A stretch of DNA of 25,779 bases from the NCBI RefSeq assembly GCF_016785185.1, contig NZ_JAEKDY010000046.1; one strand, given 5' to 3'. Position 1 is the first letter of the stretch, and each line of letters starts with the position of its first letter. The DNA is from Heyndrickxia sporothermodurans. Lineage in GTDB: Bacteria > Bacillota > Bacilli > Bacillales > Bacillaceae_C. Below, piece by piece: positions 1-6,359 of this stretch. The notes under the pieces are model-generated. The model was not told the origin of the DNA and searched no databases. It saw only the letters and a list, made by a program, of their open reading frames with translations. The position numbers and the translations under genes were made by a program.

Positions 1-67
1 TGCCTGTCTCAGTGGCTTCTTTTACGACTTGTAATTTGAAATCTTTTGAGTGTTTTGTTCGTTTCAT
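1..67 (-). CDS. IS3-family transposase OrfA, N-terminus only (runs off the window)
   Basis: Read leftward from the ATG at 67-65, the frame stays open to the window edge and gives 22 residues starting MKRTKHSKDFKLQVVKEA. That basic pattern (K-[YH]-[ST]-x-[ED]-[FW]-K-x-x-[VA]-V) is the usual start of the helix-turn-helix OrfA protein of IS3-family (IS150-like) elements. OrfA is normally joined by a -1 frameshift to a DDE integrase OrfB, which here would lie outside the window. A perfect AAGGAGG sits about 10 bases before the start. The element points away from the rest of the window, so its own promoter would not read into the adjacent ABC genes. The family call is from memory of such N-termini. 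The length seen is too short to name the element. Confidence 0.75.
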   Translation of the reverse strand, partial: MKRTKHSKDFKLQVVKEATETG

Positions 68-141
68 TATGTCAGCCTCCTTGGTACATTAAGTAGTATA
101 ATATTTATTACTCTTACTGTCCAAGTTCATTTAGGGGCTAT
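1..141 (-). mobile_element. Right-hand boundary of an IS3-family insertion sequence
   Basis: The segment holds the start of an OrfA-type transposase. On the minus strand its outer edge reads TATAGCCCCTAAATGAACTT followed by GGACAGT. This resembles IS3/IS150-group terminal repeats, which carry a C-run, an A-rich stretch and then a TTGGACA-like block. The neighbouring ABC ATPase reading frame becomes convincing only from about position 143 (A-L-A-R-A-I-L), so the junction is placed near 141. An alternative end at about 129 cannot be excluded. The other end of the element and the target duplication are outside the window. Confidence 0.6.
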
Positions 142-567
142 AGAGCATTGGCAAGAGCCATCCTACATAAACCTGATCTTCTCTTTTTAGATGAACCAAC
201 CTCTGCCTTAGATCCAGTCAATACAAAGCATATTCATGCGGGCCTGAAGAAATTGAATCAAGAAGGGACAACCATTTTTTTAACAACCCATGACATGCAA
301 GAAGCAGAAGACCTTTGTGACCGCGTTGCGTTCTTGAATAACGGTGAGATCATGCTACTGGACACACCCCGAAATGTAAGAGCACAACAAGAAAATACAA
401 CGATATCTCTTTTATTAAAAGGAAATCGTACAGTTGTCGTTGATAAAGGCGAAGAAGGGGCAAAGGAAATCTATCAATATATGAAAGATGGACAGATTTT
501 AACCATTCATTCCAATGAGCCGACACTTGGAGACATTTTCGTACAATTAACAGGGAGGAACTTATAA
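142..567 (+). pseudogene. ABC-type export ATPase, 5' part removed by IS insertion
   Basis: The surviving part begins with ALARAIL, the helix just after an ABC signature motif. It continues with Walker B and D-loop (LLFLDEPTSALDP) and the H-loop (TTHD, then MQEAEDLCDRVAFLNNGEI), ending with the extra C-terminal domain common in drug or lantibiotic export ATPases. Walker A, the Q-loop and the LSGGQ signature are absent; their place is taken by the IS3-family end. A TTG at 148 could start a 139-residue fragment, but there is no good ribosome binding site and the product could not bind ATP. The stop codon overlaps the ATG of the permease by one base (TAATG), so the two genes were an operon. The original protein would have been about 290-300 residues. 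The boundary to within about 12 bases is uncertain. Confidence 0.85.
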
Positions 568-1274
568 TGACTTTTTCATTTAAACGAGTAAATGCCATAT
601 TTATTAAGGATTGGAAAGACCTGCAAAGAAATTCCTATATCATTTTTACATTGGCAATACCTTTAGTTTTTGCTGCATGGTTAAGTCGTATGGGTGAAGG
701 AGATGGCATCTTTAGCACCTATCCAATTAATCTTGCTCTTGTTATTGCAGGTGCTTTTATCCAAGCGGCAATGGTTGCAGAGGAAAAAGAGAAAAATACA
801 TTAAGAGGATTGTTGCTATCTCCTGCTAGTACAGTTGAGATTTTCGTAGGAAAAAGTGCATTATCTGCTGTCATGACAATTGTTGTGATTATTGGTTCCA
901 TCTTTTTATCAGACTTCAAAGTCCCATCACCGCTATTATTCGCAGTAAGTGTATTATTGGGTTTGGTTTTTTATATTGCGATTGGAACCATTCTTGGCTT
1001 AATATCAAGAACCGTAATGGAAACAAGTATTATTGGAATGCCTGTATTAGTAGTCTTTGGCATGAGCTCTATGTTTAAATCAATGGTGGAAAATAAAACT
1101 ATCTTAAAGATTATCGATTATTTACCAAATGAGCAGCTAAACACCATTTGGGTCGGCTTAAGCAATGGAGAAAGCTTTAGTGGAATCATTGGAAATATAC
1201 TTATACTCCTGGTATGGGCAGCAATATCAATAGTTACTACAGTAGTTATTTTTAGAAAACGTAGGATTGATTAA
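567..1274 (+). CDS. ABC-2 type transporter permease (partner of the truncated ATPase)
   Basis: A 235-residue integral membrane protein with about six hydrophobic segments (roughly residues 23-40, 52-70, 92-112, 118-140, 145-165 and 207-228) and a basic tail (RKRRID). The cytoplasmic loop VAEEKEKNTLRGLLLSPAS is the characteristic coupling region of ABC-2 permeases, in which an E-K-E-x-x-T/N pattern follows the second membrane segment. It starts at the last base of the ATPase stop codon behind GGGAGGAAC, a tight translational-coupling arrangement. It would form the membrane channel of a drug or peptide exporter. Its ATPase is broken upstream, and any operon promoter would have lain on the far side of the IS. 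It is therefore probably unexpressed or orphaned unless another ATPase serves it. Confidence 0.85.
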   Translation: MTFSFKRVNAIFIKDWKDLQRNSYIIFTLAIPLVFAAWLSRMGEGDGIFSTYPINLALVIAGAFIQAAMVAEEKEKNTLRGLLLSPASTVEIFVGKSALSAVMTIVVIIGSIFLSDFKVPSPLLFAVSVLLGLVFYIAIGTILGLISRTVMETSIIGMPVLVVFGMSSMFKSMVENKTILKIIDYLPNEQLNTIWVGLSNGESFSGIIGNILILLVWAAISIVTTVVIFRKRRID

Positions 1275-1334
1275 TAAAACAACTTGATGTTAATTAAACT
1301 TTACTCTAAAGTTCTTGTTTTTCTAAATATCCTC

Positions 1335-1365
1335 TTGAACCTCCAGTTACGTAAGGATTTATAAT
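1335..1365 (+). promoter_or_regulatory. MerR-type promoter with 19-bp spacer and dyad operator
   Basis: The -35 box TTGAAC (1335-1340) and the -10 box TATAAT (1360-1365) are separated by 19 bp. This over-long spacing is the hallmark of MerR-activated promoters, whose DNA must be untwisted by the regulator. The spacer contains the dyad CCTnnnGTtACnnnAGG (1340-1356 region), centred as expected for a MerR dimer. The site lies directly upstream of the merR-like gene, so autoregulation is inferred. Confidence 0.75.
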
Positions 1366-1395
1366 GCACATATACTTTTTATGGGAGGAATGTTC

Positions 1396-2160
1396 ATGAA
1401 AGGGAATAACAAGTACTCGATTGGAGAGTTTTCAGAAAAAACAGGAATATCAATTCGTACCTTACATTACTATGATGAAATCGGTCTTTTACAACCAGAA
1501 AAGCATCCAACGTCGGGACACCGCATTTACGATCATCAAGATATTTTAACCTTACAGAAAATCATCAGTCTAAAGTTCCTGGGATATAGCTTGGATAAAA
1601 TCACTAACTTGTTAAAGGAATCGAGTTTTTCCGTTGATTTAAATGAAACGTTAACCCTACATTTACAAGCATTAGAAAAAGATAAAGAACGAATTGAACA
1701 ATCTATCACTGCAATTAAGAGAGTTATAAAGTTATTGGAGAAGGAAGGGGAAGTAGACAGCGCCATATTATTCAGTCTTATACATGGTATACAAACGGAA
1801 AATATACAAAAAGAGTGGATGGAACGGCACATGCTTGCAGATGTAATGGAAGAGTTGTCAAACAAAACAGAAGAAGAAAAAATCACCTTAGATCAAACCT
1901 TTATTCAATTAGCTAAAGAAGTAAAACAATTGTATGGTAAACCTGTAGAGGACCCAAAAGTACAAGAAATGATTAAAACGTATATAGAAGCTTCTTTTAA
2001 GTTTCTTGGTGATGATTTGATGGAAAGACTAGCGGAAACCAATGTGGAAGAACTGGATGTACAAGAACTCGAAAATATGACATCTCCATTTACAGAAGAT
2101 GAACAAGATTGGCTAAATCAAGCAATGGAATATTATATGAAACAAACGGAATCAGAATAG
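1396..2160 (+). CDS. MerR-family transcriptional regulator with TipAS-like C-terminal region
   Basis: The N-terminal 75 residues form a MerR winged helix: YSIGEFSEKTGISIRTLHYY, then DEIGLLQPEKHPTSGHRIYD and the second helix pair ending LGYSLDKITNLL. A long coiled coil follows (about residues 80-115), then an acidic helical C-terminal half of about 135 residues. That half resembles the TipAS ligand-binding domain of regulators sensing antibiotics or hydrophobic drugs. I placed the start at the ATG of 1396, 6 bases after GGGAGGA; further in-frame ATGs at 1381 and 1390 lie before or at that site. The gene follows the ABC-2 permease and has its own 19-bp-spacer promoter. It likely activates itself and possibly once controlled the exporter operon, whose promoter end is now lost to the insertion. 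The ligand is unknown. Confidence 0.88.
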   Translation: MKGNNKYSIGEFSEKTGISIRTLHYYDEIGLLQPEKHPTSGHRIYDHQDILTLQKIISLKFLGYSLDKITNLLKESSFSVDLNETLTLHLQALEKDKERIEQSITAIKRVIKLLEKEGEVDSAILFSLIHGIQTENIQKEWMERHMLADVMEELSNKTEEEKITLDQTFIQLAKEVKQLYGKPVEDPKVQEMIKTYIEASFKFLGDDLMERLAETNVEELDVQELENMTSPFTEDEQDWLNQAMEYYMKQTESE

Positions 2161-2241
2161 AAATAAGATTTTCTCGACCTCTTAATAATATTGGGGTTAG
2201 TATATGATTATGATCTATAAATTTTAAGCTACAATTAAAGG

Positions 2242-2283
2242 AAAAGTAACAAAGTAGGTTCCTTACGTTTTGTTGCTTTTTGT
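2242..2283 (+). terminator. Hairpin with T-rich tail after the MerR gene
   Basis: AAAAGTAACAAA-GTA (from about 2243) pairs imperfectly with TACGTTTTGTTGCTTTT (2264-2280), followed by a T-rich tail. It lies 80 bases after the MerR stop and could end that transcript. Its arm AACAAAGT is shared with the hairpin at 2949-2985. Confidence 0.6.
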
Positions 2284-2322
2284 ATTGAAAAATAGACAAT
2301 ATTATAAAAGAGGTGTAAATGA

Positions 2323-2880
2323 ATGAAACATGCATTAGTTGTTGGAGGCACAGGAATGTTATCCAACACATCTCTTTGGCTAATGAGTAAAGGCTATCAA
2401 GTATCGGTAATTGGACGTAATGTAAATCGAATGGAAGGCTTGATAAGTAGATCAATAGATAGATCACTTATAATACCGATTTTAGTTGATTATAGTGATG
2501 TAGCGCTTTTGAAAAGGAACTTAAGACAGGCCATTGAACGGAATGGTCCTATTGAGTTAGTTATTGCATGGATACATTCGTATGCGGAGAATGCTTTAGA
2601 AATAATATCAAAGGAAGTTTCACATTGGAACGAAGGGACATGGAGTCTGTTTCATGTATTAGGAAGTAGTAGGAATCTTAGTGAAATTAAAAGTGAAATA
2701 AATGTATTTGATTCCTGTCGATACCACCAAGTACAGGTTGGTTTCGTCATTGAAAACGGTCATTCAAGATGGCTAACAAATGAGGAAATTTCCCAGGGTG
2801 TTATTGATTCTGTTCAGAATGATAAATTGACAAATATCATTGGCACTCTTGAACCTTGGGAAAAGCGCCCTTTAGCTTAG
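2323..2880 (+). CDS. Short-chain dehydrogenase-like NAD(P)-binding protein
   Basis: The 185-residue protein opens with a Rossmann beta-alpha-beta unit. Its dinucleotide-binding loop is VVGGTGML (residues 7-14), and the end of the second strand is VIGRNVNRME, an arginine there being typical of NADP preference. A LVDYSD segment follows at about residue 54, as in SDR proteins where an Asp contacts adenine. At 185 residues it is shorter than classical SDRs (about 250), and I see no Tyr-x-x-x-Lys catalytic pair. It may therefore be an atypical or extended-type binding protein rather than a proven reductase. The start is the ATG at 2323 after GAGGTG. It stands alone between two related hairpins. 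The substrate is unknown. Confidence 0.7.
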   Translation: MKHALVVGGTGMLSNTSLWLMSKGYQVSVIGRNVNRMEGLISRSIDRSLIIPILVDYSDVALLKRNLRQAIERNGPIELVIAWIHSYAENALEIISKEVSHWNEGTWSLFHVLGSSRNLSEIKSEINVFDSCRYHQVQVGFVIENGHSRWLTNEEISQGVIDSVQNDKLTNIIGTLEPWEKRPLA

Positions 2881-2948
2881 GTCTATTGTAAAATTCTATT
2901 TAATAATAGGGAATGTAAATCTTGTATCAAACATTATTTAAAATGAAA

Positions 2949-2985
2949 GGAAAGCAACAAAGTTTTAACTGCTTTGTTGCTTTCC
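2949..2985. terminator. Perfect 14-bp stem-loop after the SDR-like gene
   Basis: GGAAAGCAACAAAG (2949-2962) and CTTTGTTGCTTTCC (2972-2985) pair perfectly across a 9-base loop. There is no T-run immediately downstream on the plus strand. It sits between the SDR-like gene (+) and the GyrI-like gene (-) and may be an intrinsic terminator or a structured intergenic repeat. Confidence 0.6.
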
Positions 2986-3054
2986 CTATTAGGCGTCAGG
3001 AATCAATCTAAAAAAATGTAATTCAATTATTTTTTAGGGAACACCCCAAATCAA

Positions 3055-3513
3055 TTACAACGGTTTTAAAGGTACACATATATCACAATAATCGTTGTAA
3101 ATCATATTACCGATGTATCTTTCGAAAATCGGTTTGTTGTCAATTTGATATCCACTATTGTGAATGGCTGGGAAAATTTCAGTCCATGCTTTTCGAATGT
3201 CCTCTGCTGTATGTTTGACTTTGTAAATAAGATATTTTCCACCCGTAAATTCACTTTCGCAAATTGGATCATCAATTTTTTCATCTTTTGAAATGACCAT
3301 ACAAGCATCAAACCGGCAGTTTTCGGGCAGTGTCGTTTCCGGATTATCTTGCGGGATTCCGAACATTATTGTCGATTCAGTAAGCAAATTTTTCTCTGTT
3401 GCCCATTTTTTTAACTTATCCATTGCTTGAATGTTTGCAGGGCCATACGGACCTATTTGTCGAACATATGCAATGCGATACTTTGGAAGATTTTCGACTT
3501 TCATATTCATCAT
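3055..3513 (-). CDS. GyrI-like small-molecule-binding (AraC effector-binding domain) protein
   Basis: A stand-alone 152-residue protein of the GyrI-like / AraC effector-binding family. The N-terminal VENLPKYRIAYVRQIGPYG is the usual first strand and turn of this fold. A middle segment PENCRFDACMVI and the C-terminal motif RKAWTEIFPAIHNSGYQID followed by an ERY strand complete it. Such proteins are soluble, bind hydrophobic or drug-like molecules, and some inhibit gyrase or act as multidrug sensors or hydrolases. No DNA-binding domain is present. Start chosen at the first ATG (3513), 7 bases after AAGGGA. It is a single-gene unit on the minus strand. The same domain is fused to an AraC DNA-binding domain at 19770-20630. 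The ligand is unknown. Confidence 0.82.
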   Translation of the reverse strand: MMNMKVENLPKYRIAYVRQIGPYGPANIQAMDKLKKWATEKNLLTESTIMFGIPQDNPETTLPENCRFDACMVISKDEKIDDPICESEFTGGKYLIYKVKHTAEDIRKAWTEIFPAIHNSGYQIDNKPIFERYIGNMIYNDYCDICVPLKPL

Positions 3514-3673
3514 TTCTACTTCCCTTCTAGATTAATGTTTGATACATTTCGAATGCTATCATGATATAAAAATATAATCACCAAGTATTTTTAAAATTCA
3601 AAAAATAATTTGTGCAAATGGGTTGAATAATCATTTGAAATCGTCTAAAACTTATAAAGGTTCATGTCTGAAA

Positions 3674-3706
3674 ATCAGTTAACACGGTAAAACTGATAAG
3701 TATTAT
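3674..3706 (+). promoter_or_regulatory. Promoter with overlapping 7-bp dyad, upstream of the DUF2243/CtaG genes
   Basis: TTAACA (3679-3684), a 16-bp gap and TATTAT (3701-3706) form a plausible sigma-A promoter. The perfect dyad ATCAGTT (3674-3680) / AACTGAT (3691-3697), with a 10-bp spacer, covers the -35 box and spacer. This is where a repressor dimer would block RNA polymerase. The binding protein is unknown. Confidence 0.5.
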
Positions 3707-3752
3707 CGAATGTTATTTCAAATTAAGAGAGCATATGACAAAGGAGATACTT

Positions 3753-4202
3753 ATGGCTAAAAGGAACGTATCTATTAATTATTCGGCTCGTAACCTATGG
3801 GCGGGATTTCTTTTCGGTCTTGGCATTGCCGCCTTTTTTGATGAAACTGTCTTTCATCAATTACTTCATTGGCACCATTTTTATGATAAATCCACGACCA
3901 ATATTGGTCTTGTATCAGACGGGCTATTTCATGCTTTTAGTTGGTTTGCCACAATTGGGGGATTATTTCTATTTGCCGATCTTCGAAGACGGAACACATT
4001 GAATTGGAAAAGATGGGGAGGCGGGGTTTTCCTCGGTGTAGGTGGATTTCAACTATACGATGGTATAATCCAGCACAAGCTCATGCGCATTCACCAAATT
4101 CGCTACGTTGATAATCTGCCTGTTTATGACTTAATTTGGAATATCGTTGCTATTATTATAATAATAGTCGGTATCTTTCTCATTGTCCGGTCAAAGAAGT
4201 AA
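3753..4202 (+). CDS. DUF2243 family membrane protein
   Basis: A 149-residue protein with four hydrophobic segments (about residues 13-30, 58-78, 90-108 and 124-145). It has histidine- and acid-rich motifs at membrane edges: FFDETVFHQLLHWHHFYD, SDGLFHAFSW and QLYDGIIQHKLMRIHQIRY. These conserved His residues identify DUF2243, a family of unknown function often found beside CtaG-type cytochrome oxidase assembly genes. They suggest metal or heme contact, but this is not shown. The start is ATG 3753, 6 bases after AAGGAG; an in-frame ATG at 3735 lies before that site. The ctaG-like gene begins 25 bases downstream on the same strand, so the two are probably co-transcribed. Confidence 0.82.
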   Translation: MAKRNVSINYSARNLWAGFLFGLGIAAFFDETVFHQLLHWHHFYDKSTTNIGLVSDGLFHAFSWFATIGGLFLFADLRRRNTLNWKRWGGGVFLGVGGFQLYDGIIQHKLMRIHQIRYVDNLPVYDLIWNIVAIIIIIVGIFLIVRSKK

Positions 4203-4227
4203 AATCAGCTAAGAAAGGGTATTTTGA

Positions 4228-5019
4228 ATGCACAACATTAATTATCATGGTGATGAGTTCGTGCCCGAGGTTCTTTTGGCATTACCGTTTATAGTAGTAT
4301 TTATTTTATATATCTTCGCAGTAGTGGTCTCTAATCGACGTCATAAAAAATGGTCTTTATACCGTACAACCTCTTGGATTTTTGGAGTAATTTGCGTCTT
4401 GATTGCCGTTATTGGCCCCCTAGCAGACCGTTCCCACGTGGATTTCTCCGCCCATATGCTTGGTCATTTGCTTCTTGGAATGCTTGCTCCACTGTTTATG
4501 GTTTTAGCTGCACCTATGACTCTTATTTTGAGAACACTCAACGTCAGAACTGCCCGTAAGTTATCACGATTACTAAGAAGTCGATTGGTTAGTGTCTTTA
4601 ACAATCCCATTATCACGTCTGTGCTCAATATTGGTGGATTATGGTTACTTTATACAACTAACTTATATAACCTGATGCATGAGAACATTTTTGTCCATGT
4701 GTTCGTACATCTTCACGTTTTTATAGCCGGATACCTTTTTACAGCATCCCTGATTTACATCGACCCAACACCCCATCGGGTTCGCTTCGTTTACAGGGCA
4801 ATTGTATTCATACTAGCCCTTGCAGGTCACGGCATATTGTCTAAGTATATCTATGCCCATCCTCCAAACGGTGTACCTCAAAATCAAGCGGAAGCAGGCG
4901 GTATGCTTATGTATTATGGAGGCGATGTCATTGACGCAATAATAATCTTTATCTTTTGCTTTCATTGGTATCGTGCTATTCGTCCAAAAGCATCATTTTC
5001 AAGAATTACAGGGATTTGA
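4228..5019 (+). CDS. ctaG: CtaG-type (caa3) cytochrome c oxidase assembly factor
   Basis: A 263-residue polytopic membrane protein with about seven hydrophobic stretches. It carries the family's conserved histidines: ADRSHVDFSAHMLGHLLLGMLAPLF in segment 3 (about residues 67-91), FVHLHVFIAGYLF (about 159-171), then ALAGHGILSKYIYAH (about 197-211). In Bacillus subtilis CtaG is needed for a functional caa3 oxidase and is thought to help copper-centre formation. Here it is not beside cta oxidase structural genes but paired with DUF2243. This suggests a dedicated accessory role, possibly copper handling, rather than the canonical locus. The start ATG at 4228 follows AAGAAAGGG. A 24-codon ORF lies 72 bases downstream. 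Confidence 0.85.
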   Translation: MHNINYHGDEFVPEVLLALPFIVVFILYIFAVVVSNRRHKKWSLYRTTSWIFGVICVLIAVIGPLADRSHVDFSAHMLGHLLLGMLAPLFMVLAAPMTLILRTLNVRTARKLSRLLRSRLVSVFNNPIITSVLNIGGLWLLYTTNLYNLMHENIFVHVFVHLHVFIAGYLFTASLIYIDPTPHRVRFVYRAIVFILALAGHGILSKYIYAHPPNGVPQNQAEAGGMLMYYGGDVIDAIIIFIFCFHWYRAIRPKASFSRITGI

Positions 5020-5091
5020 AGGATTTAATATTATTTGAGAAATTGCTTTAAACATTATCGAAGGAAATCCGTAAATGGGGTGATTAAAATA

Positions 5092-5166
5092 ATGAGGAGA
5101 ATAATCACCATTGCAGTTACATTTCTTTTTATACTTCATTGGTTTATACCATCATTACCTTGGTAG
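5092..5166 (+). CDS. Putative 24-residue hydrophobic peptide downstream of ctaG
   Basis: An ATG at 5092, about 8 bases after GGGGTGAT, opens 24 codons ending at TAG 5164-5166. The peptide begins MRRIITIAVTFLFILHWF and ends PSLPW. Two arginines then precede an uninterrupted hydrophobic stretch, as in single-span small membrane proteins. It is on the same strand as the DUF2243 and ctaG genes and could be the last gene of that operon. I recognise no family. Its reality rests on the ribosome binding site, the composition and the position. Confidence 0.45.
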   Translation: MRRIITIAVTFLFILHWFIPSLPW

Positions 5167-5688
5167 CAGTAATAATTCATTACATAAGTTAATTTTAGAA
5201 TTATCTGTTGCACGTATAATAATTGTAAAAATAAACGGAATCAAAGGGAGGATGACATCATAGATAGACTTTATAAAAATTCATCAAAAATAGTAATTGA
5301 TCTTCCAATCTACCATTCCGGTTATCGATTTTTGTCGAAGGTTGATGCTTGACAATGACTATTAATCCGTGGAAAAATTTATTTAAGAATATTTTCCTTG
5401 CATCTATTTTATCCTCATTGAATCAACTTCAAAAGTATGGCAATCTAAGAAATTAGTAAACCCTACCTCTTTTGCGTCTTCAAGACATTCTTCATTAAAA
5501 TCCTTTGCATTCTGAGTTAATCACCACAGGAGTCCTACTATGTTTTACAATCATTACCCAATATGGGAGTTGATAAGCTAGTAAACAATTAATTATCTCG
5601 TTAAGTTGTATAAACTTTTTTGTTCAACCGCTTATTGCTTATAGGATTGGTAGATATAATTATTTCAAGTTTAAAGGAGGAGCTATTA
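5167..5688. other. Gene-poor stretch with possible gene remnants
   Basis: No convincing intact gene. A good ribosome binding site AAAGGGAGG (5243-5251) is followed after 8 bases by ATA rather than ATG at 5260. From there 30 codons stay open to TGA at 5350-5352 (IDRLYKNSSKIVIDLPIY...). An unsupported 33-codon ORF starts at 5355. On the minus strand about 5400-5520 holds a 38-codon stretch containing NAKDFNEECLEDAKEVGF without a start codon. The right end carries a TATAAT (5655-5660) that may be the -10 box of the next gene. I read the stretch as decayed coding material plus a promoter. Confidence 0.4.
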
Positions 5689-6021
5689 ATGGGGCACGAT
5701 ATTAGCGGATACAATAAATCAGGAGAAGAAATTTGTTATATTCGTTTTGGTAAGTTGAATCCAACAGCCACCGTATTTTACAATCTTTTTGATGCTAGAG
5801 ACTTTCATGCAGGTGTAAGTGGAACAGGGGCAAGTGAAACTTACACATTGGCACATGTTGAAAAGACGTTGGCAAACTACAAGGAATTCTATGGTAATGA
5901 TTTCGTGGAGTTAAAGGATGATGACTTTTTAATAAGGGAACGTAAAGAAATACTCAAATTTATAAATAATTGCTTAGAAACCGCTAAAAAAGAGGGAAGT
6001 GTTAAAGTATTCTTTGGTTAA
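5689..6021 (+). CDS. Hypothetical soluble protein, 110 residues
   Basis: The ATG at 5689 lies 8 bases after a perfect AAAGGAGG, so the frame upstream of it is not part of the gene. The protein begins MGHDISGYNKSGEEICYIRF and is soluble. It has a central RDFHAGVSGTG stretch and a charged helical C-terminus (REKR/E-rich, ending KKEGSVKVFFG). A TATAAT at 5655-5660 provides a likely -10 box. It resembles small Bacillus proteins of unknown function that start MGHDI(S/N)GYN and describe a residue's environment, but I cannot name a function. No operon partner is seen: the next plus-strand gene is 338 bases away and a minus-strand ORF lies between. Confidence 0.7.
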   Translation: MGHDISGYNKSGEEICYIRFGKLNPTATVFYNLFDARDFHAGVSGTGASETYTLAHVEKTLANYKEFYGNDFVELKDDDFLIRERKEILKFINNCLETAKKEGSVKVFFG

Positions 6022-6027
6022 TTAAGT

Positions 6028-6201
6028 CTAAATCCTATGAGAAATAATATAGGAGTCTGCAGGGTGTGATGATGTTAGTATAGTTTCAATATATTTAAGA
6101 CTTAACTTGCTTATCTCTCTCCTAAACATTAGAATTCCAATTCCTACTACTAAATCGAGGGAAATAAATATTCCAACAATAATACAAAACACAATGTTCA
6201 A
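6028..6201 (-). CDS. Putative small single-span membrane protein, 57 residues
   Basis: A TTG at 6201-6199 follows AGGGAG by 7 bases and would give a 57-residue protein. It has one strongly hydrophobic stretch (NIVFCIIVGIFISLDLVVGI, then GIL) and a basic amphipathic tail (RREISKLSLKYIETILTS). The frame also stays open up to an ATG at 6228, but that codon has no ribosome binding site. It faces the hypothetical gene ending at 6021 and is divergent from the AraC gene. Composition is the main support. It may be spurious. Confidence 0.4.
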   Translation of the reverse strand: MNIVFCIIVGIFISLDLVVGIGILMFRREISKLSLKYIETILTSSHPADSYIISHRI

Positions 6202-6359
6202 TATAACACTCCCTAAATAAATCTCCATTTTTCAAATTACAATCCATTTTGTTTGGTGAAAACTGAATTTTATTTTAAATTACTGTAAAAAAGCAATATA
6301 TGTCAAAAAGACTCTTCCCTTTTTTGCTATCTTTTTTACAAGGAGGTTCAAAGAAAAGA

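Noticed and set aside
148..567. Intact 139-residue ABC protein starting at TTG 148
   Set aside because: It lacks Walker A and signature and starts exactly at an IS junction; treated as a truncated gene.
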